13,317 bases of DNA from an uncultured Arenimonas sp. GTDB taxonomy: Bacteria > Pseudomonadota > Gammaproteobacteria > Xanthomonadales > Xanthomonadaceae. The notes under the pieces are model-generated. The model worked only from the letters and a program-made list of their open reading frames with translations. It made no database searches and was not told where the DNA came from. Below, one piece after another: positions 1 to 9,200 of this stretch (positions within the stretch are counted from its first letter, which is position 1; each line of letters begins with the position of its first letter). The position numbers and the translations under genes are program-made. The stretch covers positions 1 through 13,317 of the forward strand of contig CAMPHE010000015.1 in the NCBI GenBank assembly GCA_946885815.1, in the 5' to 3' direction.

Positions 1-39
1 GCTAACCGTCTTTGCGAGTGTCATCCGCCAATCATCCTC

Positions 40-1008
40 ATGTGCTACGCTCCCGCGAAGCCGTCGCCGCCCGCCACCTGGTATCTGCACGACGCCGCCG
101 CCGGCCATCGCCGGCAGGCGGCGGCGCTCGCGCAGGCCCTGCATCCCGATCCGCGCGAATGGACACTGCGCATGGCGCCACCGTGGTCGTGGGTGGCACC
201 GCGGCGGCTGCCGGGCGCGGCGGCCGCGTTCGGCGGGGCGTTCGCGGCCGCGCTCGACGCGCCGCCCGCGCTGGCGATCGGCTGCGGCCGCCGCGCCGCC
301 CTCGCGACGCGGCTGCTGCGCGAGCGCGGCGCGCGCGCGGTGCAGGTGCTGCACCCGCGCATCGACACCGCGCACTGGGATCTCGTCGTCGCGCCGGAGC
401 ACGACGGCCTCGCCGGCGCGAACGTGCAGACGCTCTGCGGCAGCCTCAACCCCGTCGACGACGCCTGGCTCGCGGCCGCGCGCGCGGCGGCGCCGGCGCT
501 CGCGGCGCTGCCGTCGCCGCGGACCGCCGTGCTGCTCGGCGGACCGACGCCGGCCGTGCGCTTCGACGCCGACGCGTTCACGACACTGGCCGCGACGCTG
601 GACCAGTGGCTGGCGACCGATGGCGGCAGCCTGCTGGTGGTCGGCTCGCGCCGCACGCCGCCGGAATTCGCGGCGCTGGCGCGCGCGCGCTGGGCGACGA
701 CGCCCGGGCTGCGCTGGTTCGACGCGACCGACGGCGACAATCCGTACGCCGCCGCGCTCGCGGTCGCCGACCGGATCGTGGTGTCGCCCGATTCGGTGAA
801 CATGGTGTCCGAGGCGGCGGCGACGACCGTCCCCGTGTACGTCGCGGAACCCGGTCGCGCCACCGGCCGCGTCGGCGCCTACCTCGCGTCGATGCTTCGC
901 CGCGGCCGGCTCCGCCCGCTCGCGCCGGCGTCCACGGCGTTCGACGTCGTGCCGCTGCGCGAAACGCCGCGGATCGCCGCGCTGGTGCGCGAACGCCTCG
1001 ACGTCTAG
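40..1008 (+). CDS. ELM1-family protein (bacterial 'mitochondrial fission ELM1-like', GT-B-like)
   Basis: The 322-residue product resembles the ELM1-like family of proteobacteria. Near the N-terminus it has the family signature around a Gly-His pair (residues 22-23, within HDAAAGHRRQAAALAQAL). It also has a GGPTP motif mid-protein and the strongly conserved SPDSVNMVSEA block at residues 249-259, which resembles the donor-binding end of GT-B glycosyltransferases. No signal peptide or membrane helix is evident, so it is probably cytoplasmic or membrane-peripheral. The family name comes from a plant mitochondrial protein; the bacterial role is not established, and a sugar-transferase-like role in envelope biogenesis is inference. 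ATG at 40 is the first ATG/GTG/TTG in frame and places the signature at the usual distance. The frame is open to the left edge and no Shine-Dalgarno site is visible, so an earlier start outside the window is possible. It ends 16 bases from the convergent glnE stop. Confidence 0.85.
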   Translation: MCYAPAKPSPPATWYLHDAAAGHRRQAAALAQALHPDPREWTLRMAPPWSWVAPRRLPGAAAAFGGAFAAALDAPPALAIGCGRRAALATRLLRERGARAVQVLHPRIDTAHWDLVVAPEHDGLAGANVQTLCGSLNPVDDAWLAAARAAAPALAALPSPRTAVLLGGPTPAVRFDADAFTTLAATLDQWLATDGGSLLVVGSRRTPPEFAALARARWATTPGLRWFDATDGDNPYAAALAVADRIVVSPDSVNMVSEAAATTVPVYVAEPGRATGRVGAYLASMLRRGRLRPLAPASTAFDVVPLRETPRIAALVRERLDV

Positions 1009-1026
1009 CGCGGGCCGCGCGGCGTC
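1000..1026. terminator. GC-only inverted repeat at the ELM1/glnE convergent junction
   Basis: A perfect 6-base inverted repeat, GCGCGG (1008-1013) and CCGCGC (1015-1020), sits between the two convergent stop codons. As RNA it can form a 5-bp GCGCG/CGCGC stem with a GGC loop. An outer GACG (1000-1003) and CGTC (1023-1026) can extend it with small internal loops. It reads the same from both strands but has no T-tract, so it is not a canonical intrinsic terminator. It could be a bidirectional 3'-end structure, or chance in such GC-rich DNA. Confidence 0.35.
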
Positions 1027-3814
1027 AGAACGACAGCCCGGCGTCCTCGCAGGCGCGGCGGATCGCGTCCCGCGCGGCATCGAGCGCGGCGTCGTGCGGT
1101 ACCAGCCGCGGGCGGTTGTCGAGCGTGCAGTCCAGGCCGAGCGAGAGCAGGCGCGCGTGCGCGGCGGCGAGCGTATCGACCGTGCCGGCCGGCAGCGTGC
1201 CGGCGGCGGCGATCGCGCGCAGCAGTGCCGGCGTGTCGCGCGGTGCCAGCAGGGCCGGCGTCGTCGCGGCATGCTGCAGTACCTGCGCCTGCAGCAGGAA
1301 CTCGAGGTCGACCAGCCCGCCCTCACCCTGCTTCAGGTCGAAACGCGACGGCCGGCTGCGGTCGAGTTCGCCGCGCATCCGGCGCCGCATCGCGATGACG
1401 TCTTCGCGGATCGCCGCGGCATCGCCGCCGCGCGCCAGCGTACGCGCACGCACCGCCTCGAACTTCGCGGCGACACCGGCGTCGCCGGCGACCGGACGCG
1501 CACGCACCAGCGCCTGCCTTTCCCAGGTCCACGCGCGATCGCGCTGGTAGTCGTCGAAGCTGTCGAGGCTCGACACCAGCATGCCCTTGGCGCCGTCCGG
1601 GCGGAGCCGCACGTCGACCTCGTAGAGCTTTCCGGCGGCGCTGACGAGGCCCATCAGGCCCACCAGTTTCTGCGCGACGCGCGCGAACCCGCGGCCGGCG
1701 TCGAGCGGCCGCGCGCCGTCGGACACCGCGTCCGCCGCGGCGTCGTGCAGGAACACCAGGTCGAGGTCGGAGCCGAAGCCGAGTTCGCGACCCCCGAGGC
1801 TGCCGTAGCCGATCACCGCGAGACCGGCACCGGGCACGACGCCATGCGCCGCCGCCACGTCGCTGCGCGCCAGCCCGAGCGCGACGCCGGTGATCGCTTC
1901 GGCGAGCGTCGCCAGCCGTGCCGCCGCATCGACGGGCGGCAGGCGCTGCCCGAGCAGCGCCAGCGCGATGCGGAAGCCGATCGCCTGGCGCAGTTCCGTG
2001 AGCGCGACCAGTGTCGCCTCGGTATCCCCGCCCGGCGACGCCGCCGCCGCATCGGCGACCATCGCGACGATCGCCGCTTCGTCGGGCACCGCGCCGGCGG
2101 CGCGCGAGTCGAGCAGTTCGTCGAGCAGCAGCGGATGCGCGGCGAGCCGTTCCGACAGCAGCGCGCTGCGCGCCGTCACGTCGACCAGCCGCGCCAGCGC
2201 CGCCGGCTGTTCCTCCAGCAGCGCGAGATAGCTCGTGCGCCGGGCGATCGCCTGCAGCAGCGCGAGGCCGCGCGGCAGCGACGCGTCCGGCGCGTCGCTG
2301 CGGGCGGCGGCGGCGAGCAGTTCGGGCAGCACCGCATCGAGCCGTTGCCGGCCGCGACCGGAAAGCGCGCGCACCGCCGGCGACCGGGCGAAATCGCGCA
2401 GCGCCGCGTCCTGTGCCTCGGCATCGGCGAAGCCGGCATCCGCCAGCACCGCCGCGTCGCCGCCGTCGGGCAGCGCGCGCCAGTACTGCAGCAGGGCCGA
2501 GGCCGGCGCCGGGCGGCGACGCCGTGCTTCGAGCAGGCCGCCGAATTCCGCCGCGACGACGGCGCGGTGCGCGTCGAGCTCGGCGTCGAGCGCGGCGGCA
2601 TCGGGATGGCCGAGTCCACGCGCCACGCGCGCCCGGGCGAGCGGATCGTCCGGCAGCGCGTGCACCTGCTGGTCGGCGAGCATCTGCACGCGGTTCTCGA
2701 CGCGGCGCAGGAACCGGTACGCGGCGGCGAGCCGTTCGGCCGTGGCCGGCGCCACATGCCCGGCCGCCGCGAGCGCCGACAGCGCCGGCAGCAGCGCCGT
2801 GCCGCGCAGCGCGGGTTCGCGTCCGGCGCGGATCAGCTGCAGCGCCTGCACGAAGAATTCGATCTCGCGGATGCCGCCGGGGCCGAGTTTCAGGTCGTCG
2901 GCGAGTTCGCGGCGCTGCACTTCGGCGGCGATCATCGCCTTCATCTCGCGCAGGCCGTCGAGCGCGCCGTAGTCGAGGTAGCGGCGGTAGACGAACGGCC
3001 GCAGCGCGTCGAGCAGCCGCGCCCCGGCCGCGGTGTCGCCGGCGACCGGACGCGCCTTGATCCACGCGTAGCGTTCCCAGTCGCGACCTTCGCGCTGGAA
3101 GTACTGCTCCATCGCCCCGAACGCGAGCGCGAGCCGGCCGCTCGCGCCGAAGGGACGCAGCCGCAGGTCGACACGATGGCTGAACCCGTCGGCGGTGACT
3201 TCGCCGAGCAGCTGCGCGAGCCGCTGGCCGAGCCGCGTGAACCACGCTTCGGCGTCGAGCGGCCGCGCGCCGTCGCTCGTCCCCGGTTCGGGATAGGCGT
3301 AGACGAGATCGACGTCGGAACTGAAGTTCAGCTCGCGGCCGCCGAGCTTGCCGAGGCCGAACACGACCAGCGATTGCGCGGTGCCGTCCGCGGCGCGGAC
3401 GACGCCATGGCGCGTCGCGAGCGAGGCCGACAGCGCGGCGGTGCCGGCCTGCAGCGCCTGTTCGGCGATGCGGCTGGCGCCGACGAGTGTCGCGTCCACG
3501 TCGTCGAGGCCGTGCACGTCGCGCCACACGAGACGGGTCGAGCACGCGGCGCGCCAGCGGCGCAGCCGCACGGGCCAGTCGGCTTCGGCATCGGCCGGCA
3601 GCGAAGGGGCGTCGCAGGGCGCCGCGTCGAGCGAATCGAGAAGCTCCGGTTGGCGCACCAGCGTGTCGACCGCGAAATCGCTGCACAGGGCCAGCCGGGC
3701 CAGCGCGTCGCGGCGACGGGCGTCCGCGAGGACACCGGGCGCACGCTCGTCGAGGCGCGCGAGCGCGCGATCGACGTGGCGATCGAGCGCGGCGTCGGTG
3801 CCGGTCGCGGTCAG
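1025..3814 (-). CDS. glnE: Bifunctional glutamine synthetase adenylyltransferase/adenylyl-removing enzyme
   Basis: GlnE attaches AMP to, and removes it from, glutamine synthetase, under control of PII/PII-UMP, tuning nitrogen assimilation in the cytoplasm. Two nucleotidyltransferase domains are visible. The N-terminal adenylyl-removing domain has [17 protein letters not shown], with D167 and D169. The C-terminal adenylyltransferase domain has [17 protein letters not shown], with D683 and D685. These match the paired aspartates of the E. coli enzyme. Each domain is followed by its RLRP(F/D)G substrate motif and a helical bundle. From CTG at 3814 the product is 929 residues, close to the E. coli length of 946, and the conserved N-terminal SDF helix is complete. 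No ATG, GTG or TTG occurs in frame between about 4040 and 3658; GTG at 3658 would cut through this helix. The CTG overlaps the mgtE stop as CTGA, implying coupled translation. The family call is firm; the start is less so. Confidence 0.93.
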   Translation of the reverse strand: MTATGTDAALDRHVDRALARLDERAPGVLADARRRDALARLALCSDFAVDTLVRQPELLDSLDAAPCDAPSLPADAEADWPVRLRRWRAACSTRLVWRDVHGLDDVDATLVGASRIAEQALQAGTAALSASLATRHGVVRAADGTAQSLVVFGLGKLGGRELNFSSDVDLVYAYPEPGTSDGARPLDAEAWFTRLGQRLAQLLGEVTADGFSHRVDLRLRPFGASGRLALAFGAMEQYFQREGRDWERYAWIKARPVAGDTAAGARLLDALRPFVYRRYLDYGALDGLREMKAMIAAEVQRRELADDLKLGPGGIREIEFFVQALQLIRAGREPALRGTALLPALSALAAAGHVAPATAERLAAAYRFLRRVENRVQMLADQQVHALPDDPLARARVARGLGHPDAAALDAELDAHRAVVAAEFGGLLEARRRRPAPASALLQYWRALPDGGDAAVLADAGFADAEAQDAALRDFARSPAVRALSGRGRQRLDAVLPELLAAAARSDAPDASLPRGLALLQAIARRTSYLALLEEQPAALARLVDVTARSALLSERLAAHPLLLDELLDSRAAGAVPDEAAIVAMVADAAAASPGGDTEATLVALTELRQAIGFRIALALLGQRLPPVDAAARLATLAEAITGVALGLARSDVAAAHGVVPGAGLAVIGYGSLGGRELGFGSDLDLVFLHDAAADAVSDGARPLDAGRGFARVAQKLVGLMGLVSAAGKLYEVDVRLRPDGAKGMLVSSLDSFDDYQRDRAWTWERQALVRARPVAGDAGVAAKFEAVRARTLARGGDAAAIREDVIAMRRRMRGELDRSRPSRFDLKQGEGGLVDLEFLLQAQVLQHAATTPALLAPRDTPALLRAIAAAGTLPAGTVDTLAAAHARLLSLGLDCTLDNRPRLVPHDAALDAARDAIRRACEDAGLSF
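3811..3814 (-). promoter_or_regulatory. CTGA stop/start overlap coupling mgtE to glnE
   Basis: On the minus strand the mgtE stop TGA (3813-3811) shares two bases with the inferred glnE initiator CTG (3814-3812). This copies the common ATGA coupling arrangement but with CTG in place of ATG. No Shine-Dalgarno sequence is visible just upstream, so initiation would depend on ribosomes terminating on mgtE. Confidence 0.5.
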
Positions 3815-5043
3815 AGCACCAGCCAGGTCGTCAGGCCGAGGAAGGCGCCCATGCTGACGACGTCGGTCATCGTCGTCAGGAAGATGCTCGACGCGGTGGC
3901 CGGGTCGGCACCGAGGCGCTTGAGCACCAGCGGGATCGTCGCACCGGCGAGACCGGCGAGCGTGCAGCTGACCATCATGGCCGCGAGCGTGATGCCCCCG
4001 AGCAGCGCGCCGTTGTCGTCGCCGCCGCGGGCGACGACGAACCACATCGCCGCGCCGGCGATCGCGCCGGTGACGAGGCCGTTGAGCGCGCCGAGCGTGG
4101 CTTCCTTGCTCAGCAGGGCGGCGATGCGCATGCCCCGCAGTTCGCCGAGCGTCATGCCGCGCAGCATCACCGCCAGCGACTGGCAGCCGAGGTTGCCGCT
4201 CTGGCCGCCGAGCACCGGCAGGAACGTCGCCAGCACCACGACCCTGGCGATCGTGTCCTCGAAATAGCCGACCACCGCCGCCGCGACGAACACCGTCAGC
4301 AGGTTCACCAGCAGCCACGGGTTGCGGAAACGGAACGCGCGCCACAGCGACGTCGCCAGCCGCTCCTCCTTCTCGACGCCGACCATCGCGCCGGCCTGCG
4401 CCGAGATCTCGAACGCCTGCTGCTCGAACAGCACCTGTCCGCGCACCTGGCCCACGAGCCGGCCGTCGTCCTCGACCACCGGGTACACCGGGTAGTGCCG
4501 CGTGACCACCTCGCGCATCGCGTCGACCAGGTCCATCGCCGGGCGCAGCGCGAACGGCGAGCGGATCATGATGTCGTCGAGCGTCACCTCGCGGTCGGCG
4601 TACAGCAGGTCGCGGAACGCGACGACGCCGAGCAGGCGCTGGTTCGCGTCCACGACCCACAGATACGTCACGAGCCGGTGCTTCACCGTTTCGCGCAGCG
4701 CCTCGATCGCGACCGAGACGCGCGTGCCGCCGATGAACGTGGCGGGCGGGTCCTCGAGCAGCCGGCCGACCGTGCCTTCCTCGTAGCGCTGGCCGTCGGC
4801 CCAGTCGGTGCCCGGCGGCGCTGCCGCCATCACGGCCGCGCGCCGCTCCGCCGGCATCGCCGACAGCAGGTCGTTCGCGCGCGCCGGCGGCATGCACGCC
4901 AGCAGCTGCGCGGCCTCGGCGACCGGCACGCCGCGCAGCCGCGACACCGCCGCCGCGGTGTCGAGCGAAGACAAGCGCTTCGCGCGCGTCGGCAGGTCGG
5001 GTTCGGCCTTGGCGGCGTCGGGGGATTCGGGGGTTTCGATCAC
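3811..5043 (-). CDS. mgtE: MgtE-type magnesium transporter
   Basis: A 410-residue Mg2+ channel/transporter of the inner membrane. Domain order: a short cytoplasmic N-terminal helical region (about residues 25-90), two CBS repeats (about 97-205) that sense Mg2+ in this family, a linker or plug helix (about 206-240), and five membrane helices (about 243-410). Family motifs are present: PVLGGQSGN at 276-284 in the pore region and TTMTD at 390-394, whose Asp394 corresponds to the pore Mg2+-site aspartate. The N-terminal region is about 40 residues shorter than in the Thermus protein, so its sensor is reduced. The start is GTG at 5043-5041, with GGAG (complement of 5053-5056) nine bases upstream. 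Its stop overlaps the glnE start, so the two genes probably share a transcript. Transcription of mgtE is divergent from the efflux pair. Confidence 0.93.
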   Translation of the reverse strand: MIETPESPDAAKAEPDLPTRAKRLSSLDTAAAVSRLRGVPVAEAAQLLACMPPARANDLLSAMPAERRAAVMAAAPPGTDWADGQRYEEGTVGRLLEDPPATFIGGTRVSVAIEALRETVKHRLVTYLWVVDANQRLLGVVAFRDLLYADREVTLDDIMIRSPFALRPAMDLVDAMREVVTRHYPVYPVVEDDGRLVGQVRGQVLFEQQAFEISAQAGAMVGVEKEERLATSLWRAFRFRNPWLLVNLLTVFVAAAVVGYFEDTIARVVVLATFLPVLGGQSGNLGCQSLAVMLRGMTLGELRGMRIAALLSKEATLGALNGLVTGAIAGAAMWFVVARGGDDNGALLGGITLAAMMVSCTLAGLAGATIPLVLKRLGADPATASSIFLTTMTDVVSMGAFLGLTTWLVL

Positions 5044-5108
5044 GGCAGGCGGCTCCAGGGCGGACCCAGTGGAAACGCCTTAAGCGTATCCGAACGGACG
5101 CGACGGCA

Positions 5109-5127
5109 CGACGCGGTGGCGACGCGG
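5109..5127 (+). repeat. 8-bp direct repeat with an 11-bp period upstream of the efflux genes
   Basis: CGACGCGG occurs at 5109-5116 and again at 5120-5127, a period of 11 bp, about one helical turn. The pair lies just upstream of the candidate -10 at 5136-5141 and covers the place where a -35 box would be. The spacing suits a transcription factor binding two sites on the same DNA face. In DNA this GC-rich a chance repeat cannot be excluded. Confidence 0.35.
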
Positions 5128-5132
5128 CCATC

Positions 5133-5141
5133 TGCGACAAT
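5133..5141 (+). promoter_or_regulatory. Candidate extended -10 promoter for the RND efflux operon
   Basis: TGC followed by GACAAT (5136-5141) resembles an extended -10 element, and the following T-rich stretch stands out from the GC-rich surroundings. A transcript from here would start near 5148 and leave a leader of about 20 bases before the ATG at 5169. No -35 hexamer is recognisable at the expected distance, so an activator may be needed. Identified by eye only. Confidence 0.4.
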
Positions 5142-5168
5142 CGCCGCTTTCCTTCACGGCCTCCCCGC

Positions 5169-6251
5169 ATGCATCCACGCCTGCCCGCCGTCGTTTCCGT
5201 GCTGTTCGTCGCCGTGCTGCTCGCCGCCTGTTCCGACGAGGAGGTGCCGGTCGCCACCGCTGCCGCGCCGAGCCTGAGCGTCAGCGTCGCGACGCCGGTG
5301 CAGCGCACGCTGCCGCGACGGATCAGCGCATCGGGGTCCATCGCCGCGTGGGAAGAGATGGTGCTCGGGGTCGAACTGGGTGGCCAGCGGATCGCACGCA
5401 TCGACGTGGAGGTGGGCGACACCGTGAGGGCCGGCCAGGCGCTGCTCGTGCTCGACACGCGCAGCCTCGGCATGGAACTGCGGCAGGCCGAAGCGGCGCT
5501 CGCGCAGGCCGACGCCAACCTCGCGGTCGCATCGGCGAACGCGCGTCGCGGCGAACGGCTCAAGCGCGAGCAGCTCATCGCCGCGAGCGAGGCCGACCAG
5601 CTGATCGCCGGCGAGGCGACCGCGCGCGCCCAGCGGCAGACCGCGCTCGCCCAGGTCGAGAACGCGCGGTTGCGCATCGGCTTCGCCACGCTGCGCGCGC
5701 CGGACGACGGCGTGATCTCGGCGCGGCTCGCGCAGCCCGGGCAGGTCGTCACCGCCGGCGCCGAACTGCTGCGGATGATCCGCGATGGCCGGCTCGAATG
5801 GCGCGCCGAACTGCCCGAAGCGGAACTGATCCGGGTGACGCCCGGCCTGCCCGTCGAAGTGCGCGGTGCCGATGGCGGCGTCGTCGCCGGCACCGTGCGC
5901 GCGGTGTCGCCCGCGCTCGACGCGACCAGCCGCACCGGCACCGTCTATGCCGATCTGCCGGACGCCGGCTCGCTGCGCGCGGGCATGTTCGCCGCCGGCG
6001 ACGTGCTGCTCGACGCGGCCCCGGCGCTGACCGTGCCCGACCAGGCGCTGGTCGAACGCGACGGCTACCGCCATGTATTCGTCGTCGGCGAAGGCGATGT
6101 CGTCGCGCAGCGGCGGGTCGAGACCGGCGCGCGGCAGGACGGCGTGGTCGAGATCCGCAGCGGCATCGGGCCCGCCGACCGCGTCGTGGTGAACGGCGCC
6201 GCCTTCCTCGCCGAGGGCGATCGCGTCCGCGTCGTGCCGGCCGCGGGCTGA
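5169..6251 (+). CDS. RND efflux periplasmic adaptor (membrane fusion) lipoprotein
   Basis: This 360-residue adaptor links an inner-membrane RND pump to an outer-membrane channel. It begins with a lipoprotein signal peptide: a hydrophobic run, then the lipobox LLAAC with Cys21 as lipid-attachment site. The usual order follows: beta-barrel strand, first half of the lipoyl domain (around [19 protein letters not shown]), an alpha-helical hairpin rich in Ala, Gln and Arg, the second lipoyl half ([20 protein letters not shown]), a beta-barrel domain and a membrane-proximal domain ending near residue 360. Such lipoproteins are retained at the inner membrane facing the periplasm. The start is ATG 5169, as only this gives a complete signal peptide; no Shine-Dalgarno site is obvious. 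The pump gene begins three bases after its stop, so the two form an operon. The substrate cannot be read from sequence. Confidence 0.93.
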   Translation: MHPRLPAVVSVLFVAVLLAACSDEEVPVATAAAPSLSVSVATPVQRTLPRRISASGSIAAWEEMVLGVELGGQRIARIDVEVGDTVRAGQALLVLDTRSLGMELRQAEAALAQADANLAVASANARRGERLKREQLIAASEADQLIAGEATARAQRQTALAQVENARLRIGFATLRAPDDGVISARLAQPGQVVTAGAELLRMIRDGRLEWRAELPEAELIRVTPGLPVEVRGADGGVVAGTVRAVSPALDATSRTGTVYADLPDAGSLRAGMFAAGDVLLDAAPALTVPDQALVERDGYRHVFVVGEGDVVAQRRVETGARQDGVVEIRSGIGPADRVVVNGAAFLAEGDRVRVVPAAG

Positions 6252-6254
6252 CGC

Positions 6255-9200
6255 ATGGCGATCAATTTCAGCACCTGGTCCATCCATCGGCCGCTGCCGG
6301 CGATCCTCGCGTTCGTGCTGCTCGGCATCGTCGGCCTGGTGGGCTTCCAGCAGCTGGCGGTGTCGCGGTTCCCCGACATCGCGTTCCCGGGCATCACGGT
6401 CACGGTGGTGATGCCGGGCGCGACGCCCGCGCAGCTCGAGACCGAGGTGACGCGCAAGCTGGAAGACTCGCTGGCGACGATCCCCGGCATCAAGAACCTC
6501 GTGTCGACGGTCGTGGAGGGCAGCTCGACGACGTTCATCGAATTCCCGATCGGTCGCGACGTGAACGAGGCGCTCGACCTCGTGCGCGACGCCACCACGC
6601 GCGTGCGCACCGACCTGCCGCCCGACATCGAGGAGCCGATCGTCGCCAAGATCGAGGTCGTCGGCGGCACGCTCGTGACGTACGCGGTCGCGGCCGAGGG
6701 CATGGCGGAGGACGAACTGAGCTGGTTCGTCGACAACGACGTGGCGCGCGCGATGTTCGGCGTGCCCGGCGTCGGCCAGGTGGCGCGTTCCGGCGGCATC
6801 GACCGCGAAGTGCAGGTCGACCTGCGGCCGGGCGTGCTGCAGGCGTGGGGCATCACCGCGGGCCAGGTGTCGCAGCAGCTGGCCGCGAGCCAGGTGGAGC
6901 GGTCCGGCGGACGCGCGACGCTCGGCAGCCGCGAACAGGCGATCCGCGCGGTCGGCACGGTGGCCAGCGCGCAGGACCTGCGCGATTTCCCGATCCGGCT
7001 GCCGGACGGGCGCCAGGTGGCGCTGTCCACGCTCGCCGACGTGCACGACGGACACGAGGAGCGGCGCCAGGTGGCGCTGCTCGACGGCGAGCCGGTGGTC
7101 GCGTTCTCGATCAGCCGCACGCGCGGCAGCAGCGAGATCGAGGTCGGCCGCGGCGTGGAGCAGGCCGTGCGCGCGCTCGAGGCGGCGCATCCCGGCGTGC
7201 GCATCACGCCGGTGTTCTCGACGGTCGAGGAGGTGCACGCCTCGTACGAGTCGTCGATGACGATGCTCTACGAGGGCGCGCTGCTGGCCGTGCTGGTGGT
7301 GTGGTTCTTCCTGCGCGACTGGCGCGCGACGTGGATTTCGGCGGTGGCGCTGCCGCTGTCGATCATCCCGACCTTCGGCGTGATGTGGCTGTTCGACTTC
7401 AGCCTGAACATGGTGACGCTGCTGGCGCTGGCGGTCGTGGTCGGCATCCTCGTCGACGACGCGATCGTCGAGGTCGAGAACATCGACCGGCACCTGGCGA
7501 TGGGCAAGCCGCCGAAGCAGGCGGCGATCGACGCGGCCGACGAGATCGGCCTGGCGGTGATCGCGACGTCGGCGACGCTGGCGGCGGTGTTCGTGCCGGT
7601 CGCGTTCATGCCCGGCGTCGCCGGCAAGTTCTTCCTCGAATTCGGCTGGACCGCGGCGACCGCGGTGCTGTTCTCGCTGCTGGTCGCGCGGCTGCTGACG
7701 CCGATGATGGCGGCGTACCAGCTGAAGGCCAAGCCGCATGTCGAACGCGAAGGGCGGGTCATGCGCTGGTACCTGCGCGTGGTCGAGTGGGCGCTGCGGC
7801 ATCGCGCGCTGACGCTGTTCGGCGCGCTGGCGATGTTCATCGGCTCGCTCGGCATCGCGTCGATCATCCCGGCCACGTTCATCCCCGGCTCCGACCTCGG
7901 CCGCAGCAACCTGAGCCTGGAACTGCCGCCCGGCGCACGGCTGGAGCAGACCGTCGCGGTCGCCGAACGCGCGCGCACCCTGCTGGCGGACGTGCCCGAG
8001 CTGCGGCAGGTCTACGCGACGGTCGGCGGCGTGGTCGATTTCGGCGACCCGAACGTCAGCGGCATCCCCGACACGCGCAAGGCGGTGATGGTGCTCGACT
8101 GGGGCCCGGCCGGCGAACGCGACCGCTCGCAGGACGACCTGGAGCACGTCGTCCGCGAGCGGCTCACCGCGATTCCGGGCGTGCGCCAGCGCTTCATCAG
8201 CAGCGAGCCGGGCGACCAGATGCAGATCGTGCTCGCCGGGGACGACCCGGACGCGCTCTACGCCGCCGCGCAGTCGCTCGACCGCGACCTGCGCACGATC
8301 CGGGGCCTCGGCACGATCAGCTCCACCGCGGCGCTGCTGCGCCCCGAGATCGTGATCACGCCCGACGCACGCCGCGCCGCCGACCTCGGCGTGTCGACGT
8401 TCGACATCGCCGAGGCCGCGCGCATCGCCACCAGCGGCGATTATCGGCAACGGCTGGCGAAGCTCAATCTCGCGGACCGCCAGATCCCGATCCGCGTGCG
8501 CATGGCGGAGGAAACGCTCGCCGACGAGGACATGCTGGCGCTGATGCGGGTGCCGAGCGCGAACGGCGGCACGGTACCGCTGTCGGCGGTGGCCGACATC
8601 TCGCGCGGCAGCGGGCCGGCGGTGATCAGCCGGCTCGGGCGCGCGCGCCAGGTCACGTTCACCGCCGAACTCGGCGGCCGCCCGCTCGGCGACGTGATGA
8701 AGGAAGTCGACGCGCTGCCGACGCTGATGAACCTGCCGCCCGGCGTGCGCACGCAGCCGTTCGGCGACGCCGAGATCTTCGTCGAACTGTTCACCGGTTT
8801 CGCGATCGCGATGGCGGCCGGCCTGTTCTGCGTCTACGCGGTGCTGCTGCTGCTGTTCAACCACGCGAGCCATCCGCTGATCATCCTGATGGCGGTGCCG
8901 CTGTCGGCCGGCGGCGCGTTCGGACTGATGTTCCTCACCGGCACGCTGCTGTCGCTGCCGGCGCTGATCGGCCTGCTGATGCTGATCGGCATCGCCACGA
9001 AGAACTCGATCCTGCTGGTCGACTACGCGGTGATCGCCGAGGACGAGAACGGGCTGTCGATGCACGACGCGCTCGTCGACGCCTGCCGCAAGCGCGCACG
9101 GCCGGTGATCATGACGTCGATCGCGATGACCGCCGGCATGCTGCCGATCGCGCTCGGCTTCGGCGCCGACGCCGCGTTCCGGCAGCCGATGGCCGTGGCC

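Noticed and set aside
1..25. Possible start of a divergent minus-strand gene (ATG at 25-23, open to the left edge)
   Set aside because: Only eight codons are visible, which cannot support a gene call.
1094..4267. A plus-strand open frame of about 1057 codons opposite glnE and part of mgtE
   Set aside because: It is a shadow: high third-position GC removes stops from the opposite strand. The translation is Arg/Gln/His-rich with no domain, while the minus strand gives clear GlnE and MgtE motifs.
3815..5941. Upstream extension of the glnE frame to 5941
   Set aside because: The extra 709 residues are the out-of-frame reading of mgtE and of the opposite strand of the adaptor gene. Family resemblance begins only around 3814.
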